A stretch of DNA of 15,585 nucleotides. Source: Gammaproteobacteria bacterium (GTDB lineage Bacteria; Pseudomonadota; Gammaproteobacteria; Arenicellales; Arenicellaceae). The stretch spans positions 1-15,585 of the forward strand of contig DNHK01000117.1 of assembly GCA_003485905.1 (NCBI GenBank). Direction: 5' to 3'. Below are positions 1 through 7,419 of this stretch, one piece after another. The notes beneath the pieces are model-generated. The model was not told the DNA's origin. It did not search any database and saw only the letters and a program-made list of their open reading frames with translations. The position numbers and the translations under genes are program-made. Each line of letters starts with the position of its first letter. The stretch's first letter is position 1.

Positions 1-719
1 TAGAATGTCCGCCCCATACCTTGGATTACACTGAGTTCGATATTGCAGGAGAGTACCGTCCTGATTGGGATCACTTCAATATATGGCAAAACAAATCTGT
101 CGTTGAAGAGCCTGTCGTGCGGGCGTATTCCATGGCAAATTATCCGGAAGAAAAAGGCATTATTATGCTAAATGTCCGGGTGGCCTCACCGCCACCTCGT
201 ACAGAAGGTCTACCACCAGGAAAAATGTCGTCGTATATCTTCAATCTTAAGCCCGGCGATAAGGTAACTATATCGGGTCCTTTCGGTGAATTTTTTGCCA
301 AGAAAACTGAAGCTGAGATGGTCTTTGTCGGAGGGGGCGCGGGTATGGCACCCATGCGTTCACATATCTTTGATCAGATGGAGCGTATTGATACTAATCG
401 GAAGGTCAGTTTCTGGTATGGCGCTCGCAGTCTTCGTGAGATGTTTTATGTAGATGATTTTGATCGTCTTGATAAAGAGCACGATAATTTTGAGTGGCAC
501 GTTGCACTATCCGACCCGCAGCCTGAAGATGATTGGAATGGGTATACTGGATTTATTCATCAAGTCTTGCTTGAAAATTACTTGAAGGATCACCCTTCGC
601 CTGAAGACTGCGAGTTCTATATGTGCGGTCCTCCGATGATGAATGCGGCGGTTATAAACATGCTGCATGAGCTGGGGGTTGAAGATGAGAATATTTTGTT
701 GGATGACTTCGGTGGTTAA
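1..719 (+). CDS. nqrF: Na+-translocating NADH:quinone reductase subunit F, C-terminal part
   Basis: This is the NADH-oxidising subunit of the Na+-NQR complex. It passes electrons from NADH through FAD and a [2Fe-2S] centre to the membrane subunits, which export Na+. The frame is already open at base 3, so the gene enters from the left. About 238 residues of the usual ~407 are present, and the N-terminal membrane anchor and ferredoxin domain lie outside. Visible motifs are the FAD-binding RAYSMANYP (from base 120), the NADH-binding [12 protein letters not shown] (from 330), the stretch FWYGARS, the [10 protein letters not shown] motif (from 624) and the conserved terminus ILLDDFGG. The sequence matches the Vibrio type almost position by position from memory. 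It is followed 17 bases later by apbE and then nqrM, the usual order at the end of nqr operons. Confidence 0.97.
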   Translation, partial: ECPPHTLDYTEFDIAGEYRPDWDHFNIWQNKSVVEEPVVRAYSMANYPEEKGIIMLNVRVASPPPRTEGLPPGKMSSYIFNLKPGDKVTISGPFGEFFAKKTEAEMVFVGGGAGMAPMRSHIFDQMERIDTNRKVSFWYGARSLREMFYVDDFDRLDKEHDNFEWHVALSDPQPEDDWNGYTGFIHQVLLENYLKDHPSPEDCEFYMCGPPMMNAAVINMLHELGVEDENILLDDFGG

Positions 720-736
720 CTTCCTGTGGTAGATCT

Positions 737-1810
737 TTGTTTAGAATTGCTACTCATAAATTGCGTCTCAGGTTAATAAGTCTGCCGCGTATTATTTTTA
801 TAGTGGCTATTACTACGTTGTTTAGATGCTCACAGCCCGCAGTTGTAGTTTATAGCGGTGAAACTATGGGTACCTATTACCGAGTGAGTTATTACGGTAA
901 TGAAGATTATGAATCTCATATCCAGCACATTTTATCCAATGTAAATATGAGCATGTCCAGCTGGCTACCAGACTCTGAAATCAACCGATTTAATTCCACT
1001 CCGATAGGCACCCCTGTGCAATTGTCGCCTGAGTTGTGTGAGGTTGTTAGCGTTGCCATACAAATGAATGTATTTAGTGATGGGGCTTACGATATTAGCA
1101 TTGGTCGGGCGGTTAGCGATTTGGGGTTCACACCCGAAATTGGTGGACAAGCTAGCAACGGTGAAGCGATTGACCAATCTAATTTTATAAATCGGCAAAA
1201 TATCGAGGAAGGTGATGCGTTGTTTATGCAAGGATGCGAGTTAACTCGAGTGACGATGACGGCGATCGTAGATTTATCCTCAATTGCAAAAGGTTTTGCA
1301 GTGGATCAGATAGGGAGATTTCTGGAATCCCGCGGAGTAACTCAATATTTGGTGGATATTGGGGGTGAACTAAGAGCCGGCGATTACAAACCGGATGGCT
1401 CGCCATGGAGGATTGCCGTTGAAGTACCAGATATTGATGGTGGAGTGCAGCATGTTATTGAACTGGCAAATATGGCGATTGCAACATCGGGGGATTACCG
1501 AAATTTCCGTGAGATTGCCGGTGAAATTGAGTCCCATTTGATTGATCCTAGTAGCGGCCGATCTGTTCATTCCAGACTTACTTCGGTTAGCGTACTAAAC
1601 GCTAGTGCAATGAAGGCAGATGCTTGGGCTACTGCATTGTTTGTAATGGGACCAGAGCGGGCAATAATCACTGCCGACAGATCCGAAACGCCTGTTTACA
1701 TGCTGCTAAGATCGGAGCAAAATGATGCCGTAAGCGAATTGGGCGCTAGCATCGAACCGGCCTCTGTTGAGGTACTGGCGAACTCTTTTTGGCATGATCA
1801 TTTTGAATGA
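737..1810 (+). CDS. apbE: FAD:protein FMN transferase (ApbE), probable lipoprotein
   Basis: ApbE attaches FMN covalently to threonines, here presumably of NqrB and NqrC, using FAD as donor, and works on the periplasmic face. Family motifs are ETMGTYY (residues 42-48), SSWLPDSEINRFN (74-86), DLSSIAKGFAVD (179-190), DIGGEL (207-212), SGDYRNF (251-257), HLIDPSSGR (267-275) and the metal-binding ADAWATAL (294-301). There is no ATG ahead of the signal segment. The frame is closed by a TGA at 704-706, so the start is TTG at 737 or possibly TTG at 761. A hydrophobic stretch (about 19-29) ends in LFRC at Cys31. This resembles a lipobox, but Arg at the -1 position is unusual. The normally proline-containing stretch after YDISIG is divergent (RAVSDLGF). 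Length (357) is normal. It follows nqrF closely and probably belongs to the same transcript. Confidence 0.93.
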   Translation: MFRIATHKLRLRLISLPRIIFIVAITTLFRCSQPAVVVYSGETMGTYYRVSYYGNEDYESHIQHILSNVNMSMSSWLPDSEINRFNSTPIGTPVQLSPELCEVVSVAIQMNVFSDGAYDISIGRAVSDLGFTPEIGGQASNGEAIDQSNFINRQNIEEGDALFMQGCELTRVTMTAIVDLSSIAKGFAVDQIGRFLESRGVTQYLVDIGGELRAGDYKPDGSPWRIAVEVPDIDGGVQHVIELANMAIATSGDYRNFREIAGEIESHLIDPSSGRSVHSRLTSVSVLNASAMKADAWATALFVMGPERAIITADRSETPVYMLLRSEQNDAVSELGASIEPASVEVLANSFWHDHFE

Positions 1811-1857
1811 CAAATGCTTGGTTATGCGGTTTCAAAGGCTAAGAACAGATGCATCGA

Positions 1858-1885
1858 TTATGGTTTGATATTTTTGAATTATAAT
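1858..1885 (+). promoter_or_regulatory. Candidate sigma-70 promoter ahead of nqrM
   Basis: A perfect -10 hexamer, TATAAT, lies at 1880-1885, with a weak -35-like TTATGG at 1858-1863 and a 16-base spacer. It sits in the 111-base gap between apbE and nqrM, and transcription would start about 30 bases before the nqrM ATG. The -35 match is poor, so this may be chance in AT-rich DNA. Confidence 0.3.
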
Positions 1886-1921
1886 TTAGCTTGGCTGTTC
1901 CGCGCCGGGATTTAGAAATTT

Positions 1922-2110
1922 ATGGGTTTATTTGTTATCACATTTGCAGTGTTCGCTTTGATGCTGTCGGCGATGTCGATTGGCGTAATCATTGCTAATA
2001 GACGAATAAAAGGAAGCTGTGGCGGCCTTGCAAGTATTATTGGGCTTGAGCGTACATGTGATATTTGTGAGCATCGGTCTAAATGCACCCAAAGCAAGCA
2101 GGCCCGTTGA
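1922..2110 (+). CDS. nqrM: Na+-NQR maturation protein NqrM
   Basis: NqrM (DUF539 family) is a small membrane protein needed to assemble an active Na+-NQR. It is thought to deliver iron for the Fe centre held by Cys residues of NqrD and NqrE. The 62-residue product has one N-terminal membrane helix (about residues 2-25), then the family signature RRIKGSCGGL and the Cys-rich tail with ERTCDICEHRSKC. The four cysteines are C33, C46, C49 and C55. The ATG at 1922 gives the expected family length. The ribosome binding site is weak; GGGA lies about a dozen bases upstream. Its position after nqrF and apbE is the standard one and supports the call. Confidence 0.93.
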   Translation: MGLFVITFAVFALMLSAMSIGVIIANRRIKGSCGGLASIIGLERTCDICEHRSKCTQSKQAR

Positions 2111-2150
2111 GTCGCGCTTGCTTGGTGGTTATTCCATTTCTACTTAGTAA

Positions 2151-2208
2151 GTATCCACCTGGTTAAATTTGACTTAGAAGGAAATATGGTTTTTTAACTT
2201 GTGGATAC
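2151..2208 (+). promoter_or_regulatory. Nested inverted repeat in the leader of the 2226 gene
   Basis: GTATCCAC at 2151-2158 is repeated inverted as GTGGATAC at 2201-2208. Just inside, GTTAAA (2162-2167) pairs with TTTAAC (2193-2198). Together they could form a 14-base-pair stem with a small 3/2 internal loop and a 25-base apical loop ending 17 bases before the ATG at 2226. No T-tract follows, so it is not a typical intrinsic terminator. A leader structure or a two-site operator are possible readings. Confidence 0.3.
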
Positions 2209-2225
2209 CAAATGAGATTGCGTAA

Positions 2226-3167
2226 ATGAATGGCCCAGCGGAATGTCCTGTAAACCGAACGATTAGGGAGATAGAGGGTAAACAGGAAGTTTATTACGAT
2301 GGCTATTGGATTCGTTGGTACGAGCCGCCGGAAGATAGCCTCTCGGAGAAAATGGCGTTAATTGATTCGCTTACACGCCGCGCATTCCATCACACCGAGG
2401 CGGGAATTAATACGCCCGGCGAGAAGCTTGATCTGGCGCGGTCCAGTTATGATGAAGCAAAAAACCCTGAATGCAAACGCGTCAATGGCGCGATGCTGGC
2501 AGGAGCTTTGTTTAATCGGGCAACAGATATTTTCACTAGTGTTGTAGCGCTAGAAGAAAAAGGCGTTCAAGTAAGCCAGCAGAATGAACTAATGCGTATA
2601 TGTGAGGACTGTCTTCGAGAAGCTCTCGAACTCGGACGATTGGTGCGTCATTTTAGCGGTGAAGAAGGTGTGGATGAGTTGTGGGGAGAGCCGTTCAAGG
2701 CGTTTACCCTGCCAATGAAAGCGTTTTTCGAAAGCCGATATATAAAAGTGGCGCAAACATTCCGTGATATCGATCGAATAGTAGATGAGTTGAGCGCTAT
2801 ATTTAAAGCATCTCCGGACTTAGATAAATTGGTTCAGTTGTTTTCTGATTTGGCTCGAACCGGAAAGCTAGAGGCTGAAACCATGCGCTCGGACCCTGTG
2901 ACGTTTCGAGTGTGGCCAGAGTATGTCGCAGCCAAGCAGGCAATAGAAGATTTTAGACCAGTTTCGATGAAATCGGCTGATCGGGAAACGTTACGTAATC
3001 TGGAAGACGGTTTACGTTTGGCCCATAGAGGCAAAGAAATTATTGATTACATTGTTGGTATTCGGGTGCCAATGCCTAGTACAACAAAAGAATTTCTACT
3101 AAACGCTGATACGTACAGACAGACCGGGTCATTGGATAGCGAGTTTTCTTCAATCGAGGACAACTAA
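2226..3167 (+). CDS. Conserved-looking hypothetical protein coupled to cysB
   Basis: I do not recognise this 313-residue protein. It has no signal peptide or membrane segment and looks soluble and largely helical. The N-terminus has an aromatic-rich patch, YYDGYWIRWYEPPEDS (about residues 23-38). Charged amphipathic helices follow through the middle (about 40-235), including a Cys pair in RICEDCLREA. Its last base is the first base of the cysB start codon (TAATG overlap), so the two genes are translationally coupled and almost certainly co-transcribed. That suggests a role linked to sulfur assimilation or to CysB itself, but this is inference from position only. The start at ATG 2226 has only a weak upstream TGAGA. 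Coding potential is supported by length, the ordinary amino-acid composition and the tight junction with cysB. Confidence 0.85.
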   Translation: MNGPAECPVNRTIREIEGKQEVYYDGYWIRWYEPPEDSLSEKMALIDSLTRRAFHHTEAGINTPGEKLDLARSSYDEAKNPECKRVNGAMLAGALFNRATDIFTSVVALEEKGVQVSQQNELMRICEDCLREALELGRLVRHFSGEEGVDELWGEPFKAFTLPMKAFFESRYIKVAQTFRDIDRIVDELSAIFKASPDLDKLVQLFSDLARTGKLEAETMRSDPVTFRVWPEYVAAKQAIEDFRPVSMKSADRETLRNLEDGLRLAHRGKEIIDYIVGIRVPMPSTTKEFLLNADTYRQTGSLDSEFSSIEDN

Positions 3168-4147
3168 TGAAATTAAGACAACTTCAGTACGTTGTTGAGG
3201 TCGTTAACCAGGGGCTTAATATTACCAATGCTGCGGAGAGCTTGCATTCCGCTCAGCCTGGTATTAGTAATCAAATTAAAAGCCTAGAAGAAGAGTTGGG
3301 CGTATCTTTATTTGAGCGAAACGGAAAACACATTACTCGTTTGACTCGGGCGGGTGAAGACCTAGTTGAACACTTTAGCCGCGTTTTAGACGAGATTGAA
3401 GTAATAGAGAAAACTGCTGCCGATCATGCGAATCCCAGTCGCGGTAGCTTAACGATTGCCACTACGCATACCCAGGCACGGTATGTTCTGCCAGATATCA
3501 TTACCCAATTTGTCGAGAAGTATCCTGATGTCGCGTTACATATACATCAAGGAACACCGACTCAAATAGCCGAAATGGCCGCCACCGGCGTTGCCGATGT
3601 CGCTATCGCGACTGAAGCGTTAGAGCTTTTTGACGGGCTTTGTTTGTTGCCTTGTTATCGCTGGAATCGTTGTGTGATGGTGCCAAAAGGACATCCGCTG
3701 GTTAAGGAGAAGTTGTTGACTCTAGATGCGGTATCTCAATATTCTATTATTACCTATGTTTTTGGGGTGGCTGATAGGTCCATAATTAATCAAGCTTTTG
3801 TCGAGCGAGGCCTAGACTTTAATGTTGTGCTAACTGCTGCTGATGCAGAAGTGATAAAAACTTATGTTCGTAATGGGCTTGGTGTGGGGTTAGTTGCTCG
3901 CATGGCATACGATCGTAAACAGGATCAAGATCTACAAGTGTTAGATGCGGGGCACTTATTTGAAGAAAGCATTACCAGTTTGGCAATTCGTAAGAACGTG
4001 GGGCTAAGGGATTATATGTTCGATTTTATCGAAATGTTTTCACCTCATTTAAAACGAGAAGTGGTGGAAAAAGTAATCGATGTAAATGACAATAAGTTGC
4101 AACAAGCTTTATTTGACGAGCACGTCGCGAATACGGAAACTCGTTAG
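3167..4147 (+). CDS. cysB: LysR-family transcriptional regulator CysB
   Basis: CysB controls sulfate/thiosulfate uptake and cysteine biosynthesis genes. In enterobacteria it activates with N-acetylserine as inducer and is opposed by sulfide or thiosulfate. The 326-residue product aligns with E. coli CysB (324) without gaps through the parts I could compare. The winged helix-turn-helix covers residues 1-60 (MKLRQLQYVVEVVNQGLN, then SAQPGISNQIKSLEEELG). The effector domain begins about residue 93, with ATTHTQARY (98-106), QGTPTQIA (128-135), AIATEAL (146-152), LPCYRWNR (161-168) and DAEVIKTYVRNGLGVGLVA. Anion-pocket residues Thr100, Thr102, Gln103 and Thr149 are kept, while position 202, Thr in E. 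coli, is Ala here. The ATG overlaps the stop of the upstream unknown gene, so expression depends on that operon's promoter. Confidence 0.95.
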   Translation: MKLRQLQYVVEVVNQGLNITNAAESLHSAQPGISNQIKSLEEELGVSLFERNGKHITRLTRAGEDLVEHFSRVLDEIEVIEKTAADHANPSRGSLTIATTHTQARYVLPDIITQFVEKYPDVALHIHQGTPTQIAEMAATGVADVAIATEALELFDGLCLLPCYRWNRCVMVPKGHPLVKEKLLTLDAVSQYSIITYVFGVADRSIINQAFVERGLDFNVVLTAADAEVIKTYVRNGLGVGLVARMAYDRKQDQDLQVLDAGHLFEESITSLAIRKNVGLRDYMFDFIEMFSPHLKREVVEKVIDVNDNKLQQALFDEHVANTETR

Positions 4148-4168
4148 TTTTTAATTTATAAAACTAAC
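4143..4168 (+). terminator. AT-rich hairpin at the end of cysB (weak terminator candidate)
   Basis: GTTAGTTTT (4143-4151) and AAAACTAAC (4160-4168) form a perfect 9-base-pair stem with an 8-base loop, and the stem overlaps the cysB stop codon. It is low in GC and has no T-tract after it, so termination would be weak at best. Confidence 0.3.
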
Positions 4169-4191
4169 TGAAAAGGATTTGTAATTTCTAT

Positions 4192-4219
4192 TTCGCAATT
4201 TACTGTGCTTTCGTATAAA
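4192..4219 (+). promoter_or_regulatory. Candidate sigma-70 promoter for the secreted repeat protein
   Basis: TTCGCA (4192-4197) and TATAAA (4214-4219) are separated by 16 bases in the AT-rich 186-base gap between cysB and the next gene. Matches are 4/6 and 5/6 to consensus. Transcription from it would leave a leader of roughly 108 bases. A better-defined ribosome site, TGAGG at 4318-4322, lies 11 bases before the ATG. Confidence 0.25.
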
Positions 4220-4333
4220 CTCCATATAAATAGGGTCTTAAAAACAATACGTAATATTTTACTACTGATATGTTCAGTAACTTAGCCAAGTTTAAAGTTT
4301 GAAGTTAACGTACTAGTTGAGGTAATACTCAAA

Positions 4334-5611
4334 ATGAAGAAATTTCTGCCGGCGACCCTTCTGGCGATAACCACACTTGTTGCGGCTCCTCTTTCCTATG
4401 CCGCTTATCTACTTCCTGGCGGTGATTTTGAATCCGGAGATTTTTTCGGTTGGGTGCCGAGTAGTAGCCTTGAAAGAATCAGCGAGGTTGTATACCAGGG
4501 AACTTGTTATTCAGGTAACGATACTACTGGTATATCTTTTTTTGGTGACGCCGCTGCGAAACTGCGTTCTAACGAAGGTGGTCAGATAGAAAGCGGCGCT
4601 AGTATTACTTCTGAGGTATTTACCGCAGGCTCCGCTATTTCGTTTGCGGCATTGTCAGAAGTGCCGTTTGGTCAGTCATCTGAGCATGCAGTTAGTTTAT
4701 TGGATGTTGATGACAATGAGATTATGTCGCATCGAATTGAGCGGACGGGCTCCGCTGTTCTAACTCCCGGATGTCCAAATGCGCCGGCCAATGGCGAATT
4801 TACTGGGCATTTAATCGATACTAATTTGTTTGAGGGCCAAGAAGTTAAGGTTCGGTTTAAACAAAGCACAAACCGGGCTGGCTTTGGTTTATTTACTTTG
4901 GTAGATGACGTGTTTGTATATGAGCCTGGAGAAATTCCAATACTGCAAGCACCTCTGCCGCGCGCAGGTACGCGATTTGAGAACGGAGAGTTATTGCTCG
5001 ATGCAAGCGCCTCCACTCACCCAGTTGATATCGCGATGTCCTATGAATGGTTTATTAGCGGATTCACCGGTACATTTGAAGGTGAACGCGCATCGTTAGT
5101 GAATTTGGATCCTGGTAATTACCTAGTTGTACTATTTGCTAAGGATGGATTGAGCGTGTCGTCCGACACTATGCTGCTTGGTGTTCCCGATTTAACTGGA
5201 AGTACTACGACAACAACTGATACCACTACCGATACAACTACTGATACCACCACTGATACCAATACCGATGCAGCAACAGGTTCCACCACTACTACGGTAA
5301 ATTTGGGTAATAGTTCAATTGATTTCTCAGCGATTGGGGGTGGATCAACCACTACCACTACCGGCACTGGAACTGATACTAGCGATAGCTCGGCGAGCAG
5401 TACGACGACGACCACTACTGCAGCAACAAGTAGCAGCGGGTTTGATGCCGGATTTACCGAGGGGTTTACACAGGGTACGGCGGCTTCGGAGACTTCTTTT
5501 CAAGATGGGTTCGATGATGGTTACGATACAGGGTTTAATCAAGGCTATGATCAAGGCCATGATGACGGAGTATTTGATTGTGAAAACATGTTAAATGGAT
5601 TTTGCCCTTAA
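4334..5611 (+). CDS. Secreted protein: jelly-roll-like and PKD-like domains, Thr/Asp repeats, GX3 C-terminus
   Basis: This is a 425-residue exported protein of unknown function. A signal peptide (MKKFLPATLLAITTL..., residues 1-23 or 24) ends in SYA-A. Residues about 27-197 start with GGDFESGDFFGW and end with LVDDVFVYE, the frame typical of carbohydrate-binding-like jelly-roll domains. Cys58 and Cys147 could pair there. Residues about 205-284 look like a PKD/Ig-type fold (LLLDASAST...YEWFISG...LDPGNYLVVLFAKDG). A Thr-rich linker (291-368) holds five 4-residue units of TTTD type at 293-312. The C-terminus carries glycines every fourth residue (369-381 and 392-412), each mostly followed by Phe or Tyr, and ends DCENMLNGFCP. 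The protein is likely on the cell surface or in the periplasm, and a ligand role is guesswork. It is monocistronic, with a terminator behind it. Confidence 0.9.
   Translation: MKKFLPATLLAITTLVAAPLSYAAYLLPGGDFESGDFFGWVPSSSLERISEVVYQGTCYSGNDTTGISFFGDAAAKLRSNEGGQIESGASITSEVFTAGSAISFAALSEVPFGQSSEHAVSLLDVDDNEIMSHRIERTGSAVLTPGCPNAPANGEFTGHLIDTNLFEGQEVKVRFKQSTNRAGFGLFTLVDDVFVYEPGEIPILQAPLPRAGTRFENGELLLDASASTHPVDIAMSYEWFISGFTGTFEGERASLVNLDPGNYLVVLFAKDGLSVSSDTMLLGVPDLTGSTTTTTDTTTDTTTDTTTDTNTDAATGSTTTTVNLGNSSIDFSAIGGGSTTTTTGTGTDTSDSSASSTTTTTTAATSSSGFDAGFTEGFTQGTAASETSFQDGFDDGYDTGFNQGYDQGHDDGVFDCENMLNGFCP
5210..5269 (+). repeat. Five tandem 12-base repeats encoding TTTD units
   Basis: Five 12-base units encode TTTD four times and then TNTD. 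The third positions of the codons vary (ACA, ACT, ACC), so the protein repeat is better kept than the DNA repeat. The run forms a flexible, possibly O-glycosylated or Ca2+-attracting, linker between the PKD-like domain and the C-terminus. Confidence 0.85.
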
Positions 5612-5641
5612 AGTAATTTTGCAGGTTTCGCTTTAAATAGG

Positions 5642-5674
5642 GCCGCTGCTTCTGGGATAGAGCAGCGGCTTTTT
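5642..5674 (+). terminator. Rho-independent terminator after the secreted protein gene
   Basis: A perfect 9-base-pair GC-rich stem, GCCGCTGCT (5642-5650) with AGCAGCGGC (5661-5669), has a 10-base loop and is followed at once by five T residues (5670-5674). It lies 31 bases after the stop codon at 5611. Confidence 0.92.
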
Positions 5675-5856
5675 GCTTTATGCCGGTATAATTCGTTACT
5701 AAAGGAAATAAGCGTCTGCCTAAATATTTGTGATCGCAATTAATAATTAGTAACGCGATGGAAAGCCAGTGGTAACAGAAGCCCCCCTATATTCTACTCA
5801 ACGAAGTCGATGTTTTCTTGCAGTCGAAAGAGCATCGAATATTTGGTCCATGCCTT

Positions 5857-5863
5857 AAGAGGA
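5857..5863 (+). promoter_or_regulatory. Ribosome binding site fixing the Deg protease start
   Basis: AAGAGGA lies seven bases before the ATG at 5871. It fixes the start, which directly precedes the hydrophobic signal segment. Confidence 0.8.
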
Positions 5864-5870
5864 TTCTTTC

Positions 5871-7355
5871 ATGTGGTTTTTAAAATCTCCCGTTGTCGGG
5901 CTGCTGGTTATTCTGGTGGCTTTTTCATTCACTCCAGCGTTCAATAATGCAGCCTTTTCGCAGTCAACTAATCCGCAAAGGGTCGATAATTCGATCGCTC
6001 CATCTACCGGGTTTGCTGATTTAATCGAACAAGTTAGCCCTGCTGTAGTGCATGTAGCGATCAGCGGCAAAGTGAGTCGTTCACGACAAAATGTACCGGA
6101 ATTTAACTTCCCTCCTGGATCACCTTTTGAGGATTTCTTTGAACAGTTTAGGAATCAGCAACCCAGACAAGATGATGAAGATGAAAGCTTGCGCCCGCTA
6201 GGGATTGGGTCAGGATTCGTGATCAGCGCAGACGGCTACATAGTCACTAACCACCATGTGGTGAACAATGCAGACCAAATTATTGTCACGTTGACTGATG
6301 GTGAAGAATTTGAGGCGGAGTTACAAGGCAGTGATAGCGCGACAGACTTGGCATTGTTAAAAATCAATTCTAGTGAATCGCTTCCCTACGTTGAGTGGGG
6401 GGATGTTGAGCAATCTAGAGTAGGTGATTGGGTGGTTGCGATTGGAAACCCATTTGGTCTAGGGGGGAGTGCATCAACCGGGATTATATCTGCGATTGGG
6501 CGTGACATACGTTCTGGCCGGTATGATGATTATTTACAAATCGATGCAGCAATTAATCAGGGTAATTCGGGCGGCCCGCTGTTTAACCTGGCTGGCGACG
6601 TGATTGGAATCAACAGTGCGATCTACTCTCCCACAGGCGGTAGCGTTGGTATTGGGTTTTCCATCCCCTCTAGTATGGCTCAGCGCGTGATCGAACAATT
6701 GAAAGAGTCAGGAACTGTCCAGCGTGGTTGGCTGGGTGTACAAATACAGGCTATCGATAGTGAACTTGCTGAAGGCTTTGGCCGTGAGAATAATAGCGGT
6801 GCCCTGGTAGCTTCAATAATTGAGGATAGCCCGGCGGAGAAAGCAAAATTTCAGGCTGGTGATATTGTTATTGAGTTTGACGGCAAACCAATCGACGAAA
6901 TGCGAGATTTACCACGTATCGTTGCTGAGACCTCCGCTGGTGACACGGTGGATGTGTTAATAGTTCGGGATGGTGAGGAAAAAACTCTATCGGTATTAGT
7001 TGACCCTTATCCTGAGGAAGGCGCGACGCTTGCAAAGGCTGAACCAAATGAATCGCAGGGCGATAACGTAATTGGTGCAGAAATGGTTGCGCTGAATCGA
7101 CAATCAAGAGAAAAATATCAGGTGCCTGACAATGCTCAAGGTGTGCTCGTAGTAGCCGTAACTGAGGGGTCCTTGGCTGCACAGAACGGTATTATAGCGG
7201 GTGATTTGATTCAGCGAGTTGGTCGAAAGGCAGTTTCCAAACCAGCCGATGTGTTAGGAGCCGTTAATGAGGCAATTCGTAACCGCAGAGATACCGTGGT
7301 TTTTCTGTTCAATCGTGCTGGGTCGAGTAGTTTCGTACCTTTTAAACTAGATTAG
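5871..7355 (+). CDS. Periplasmic Do/HtrA-type serine endoprotease (DegP/DegQ/MucD family)
   Basis: The protein degrades, and in some relatives also chaperones, misfolded envelope proteins. The 494 residues begin with a signal peptide (hydrophobic 7-23, probably cleaved near 29). The trypsin-like domain (about 45-275) has the full catalytic triad: His129 in TNHHVV, Asp159 in TDLALLK and Ser233 in GNSGGPL. The oxyanion-loop context is IDAAINQGNSGG. PDZ1 runs from about 283 (RGWLGVQIQ) to 375, and PDZ2 covers about 400-490. The acidic-aromatic stretch PFEDFFEQF (85-93) corresponds to the LA loop of DegP/DegQ. Length and two PDZ domains fit DegP, DegQ and MucD equally; I cannot choose between them. 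It sits 97 bases ahead of a two-component pair, which suggests an envelope-stress function. I found no convincing sigma-E promoter upstream. Confidence 0.95.
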   Translation: MWFLKSPVVGLLVILVAFSFTPAFNNAAFSQSTNPQRVDNSIAPSTGFADLIEQVSPAVVHVAISGKVSRSRQNVPEFNFPPGSPFEDFFEQFRNQQPRQDDEDESLRPLGIGSGFVISADGYIVTNHHVVNNADQIIVTLTDGEEFEAELQGSDSATDLALLKINSSESLPYVEWGDVEQSRVGDWVVAIGNPFGLGGSASTGIISAIGRDIRSGRYDDYLQIDAAINQGNSGGPLFNLAGDVIGINSAIYSPTGGSVGIGFSIPSSMAQRVIEQLKESGTVQRGWLGVQIQAIDSELAEGFGRENNSGALVASIIEDSPAEKAKFQAGDIVIEFDGKPIDEMRDLPRIVAETSAGDTVDVLIVRDGEEKTLSVLVDPYPEEGATLAKAEPNESQGDNVIGAEMVALNRQSREKYQVPDNAQGVLVVAVTEGSLAAQNGIIAGDLIQRVGRKAVSKPADVLGAVNEAIRNRRDTVVFLFNRAGSSSFVPFKLD

Positions 7356-7380
7356 TATGATAAATAGGGGCGCTTATATT

Positions 7381-7400
7381 GAGCATGATTTTTGATGCTC
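7381..7400 (+). other. Short hairpin between the Deg protease and the response regulator
   Basis: GAGCAT (7381-7386) and ATGCTC (7395-7400) form a 6-base-pair stem with an 8-base loop, 26 bases after the protease stop. No T-tract follows. It could attenuate or process the transcript into the regulator genes, or be chance. Confidence 0.25.
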
Positions 7401-7419
7401 TTAGTAGTGCTTGATCAAA

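Noticed and set aside
5119..5415. Minus-strand open frame very rich in Val
   Set aside because: It is the antisense of the Thr-rich linker: ACN codons read as GTN on the other strand, so it is a compositional shadow.
5210..5437. Thr-rich repeat region as a CRISPR array or minisatellite
   Set aside because: The units are 12 bases with no spacers, keep the reading frame and vary at third codon positions. It is a coding linker.
5687..5692. TATAAT just after the terminator, as a promoter for the Deg protease
   Set aside because: There is no -35 match at proper spacing (it would fall in the terminator stem) and no TG extension, so I did not call it.
5694..5755. Inverted repeat CGTTACTAA / TTAGTAACG with a 44-base loop before the Deg protease gene
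   Set aside because: Nine-base arms this far apart are expected several times by chance in a window of this size, and nothing extends the stem.
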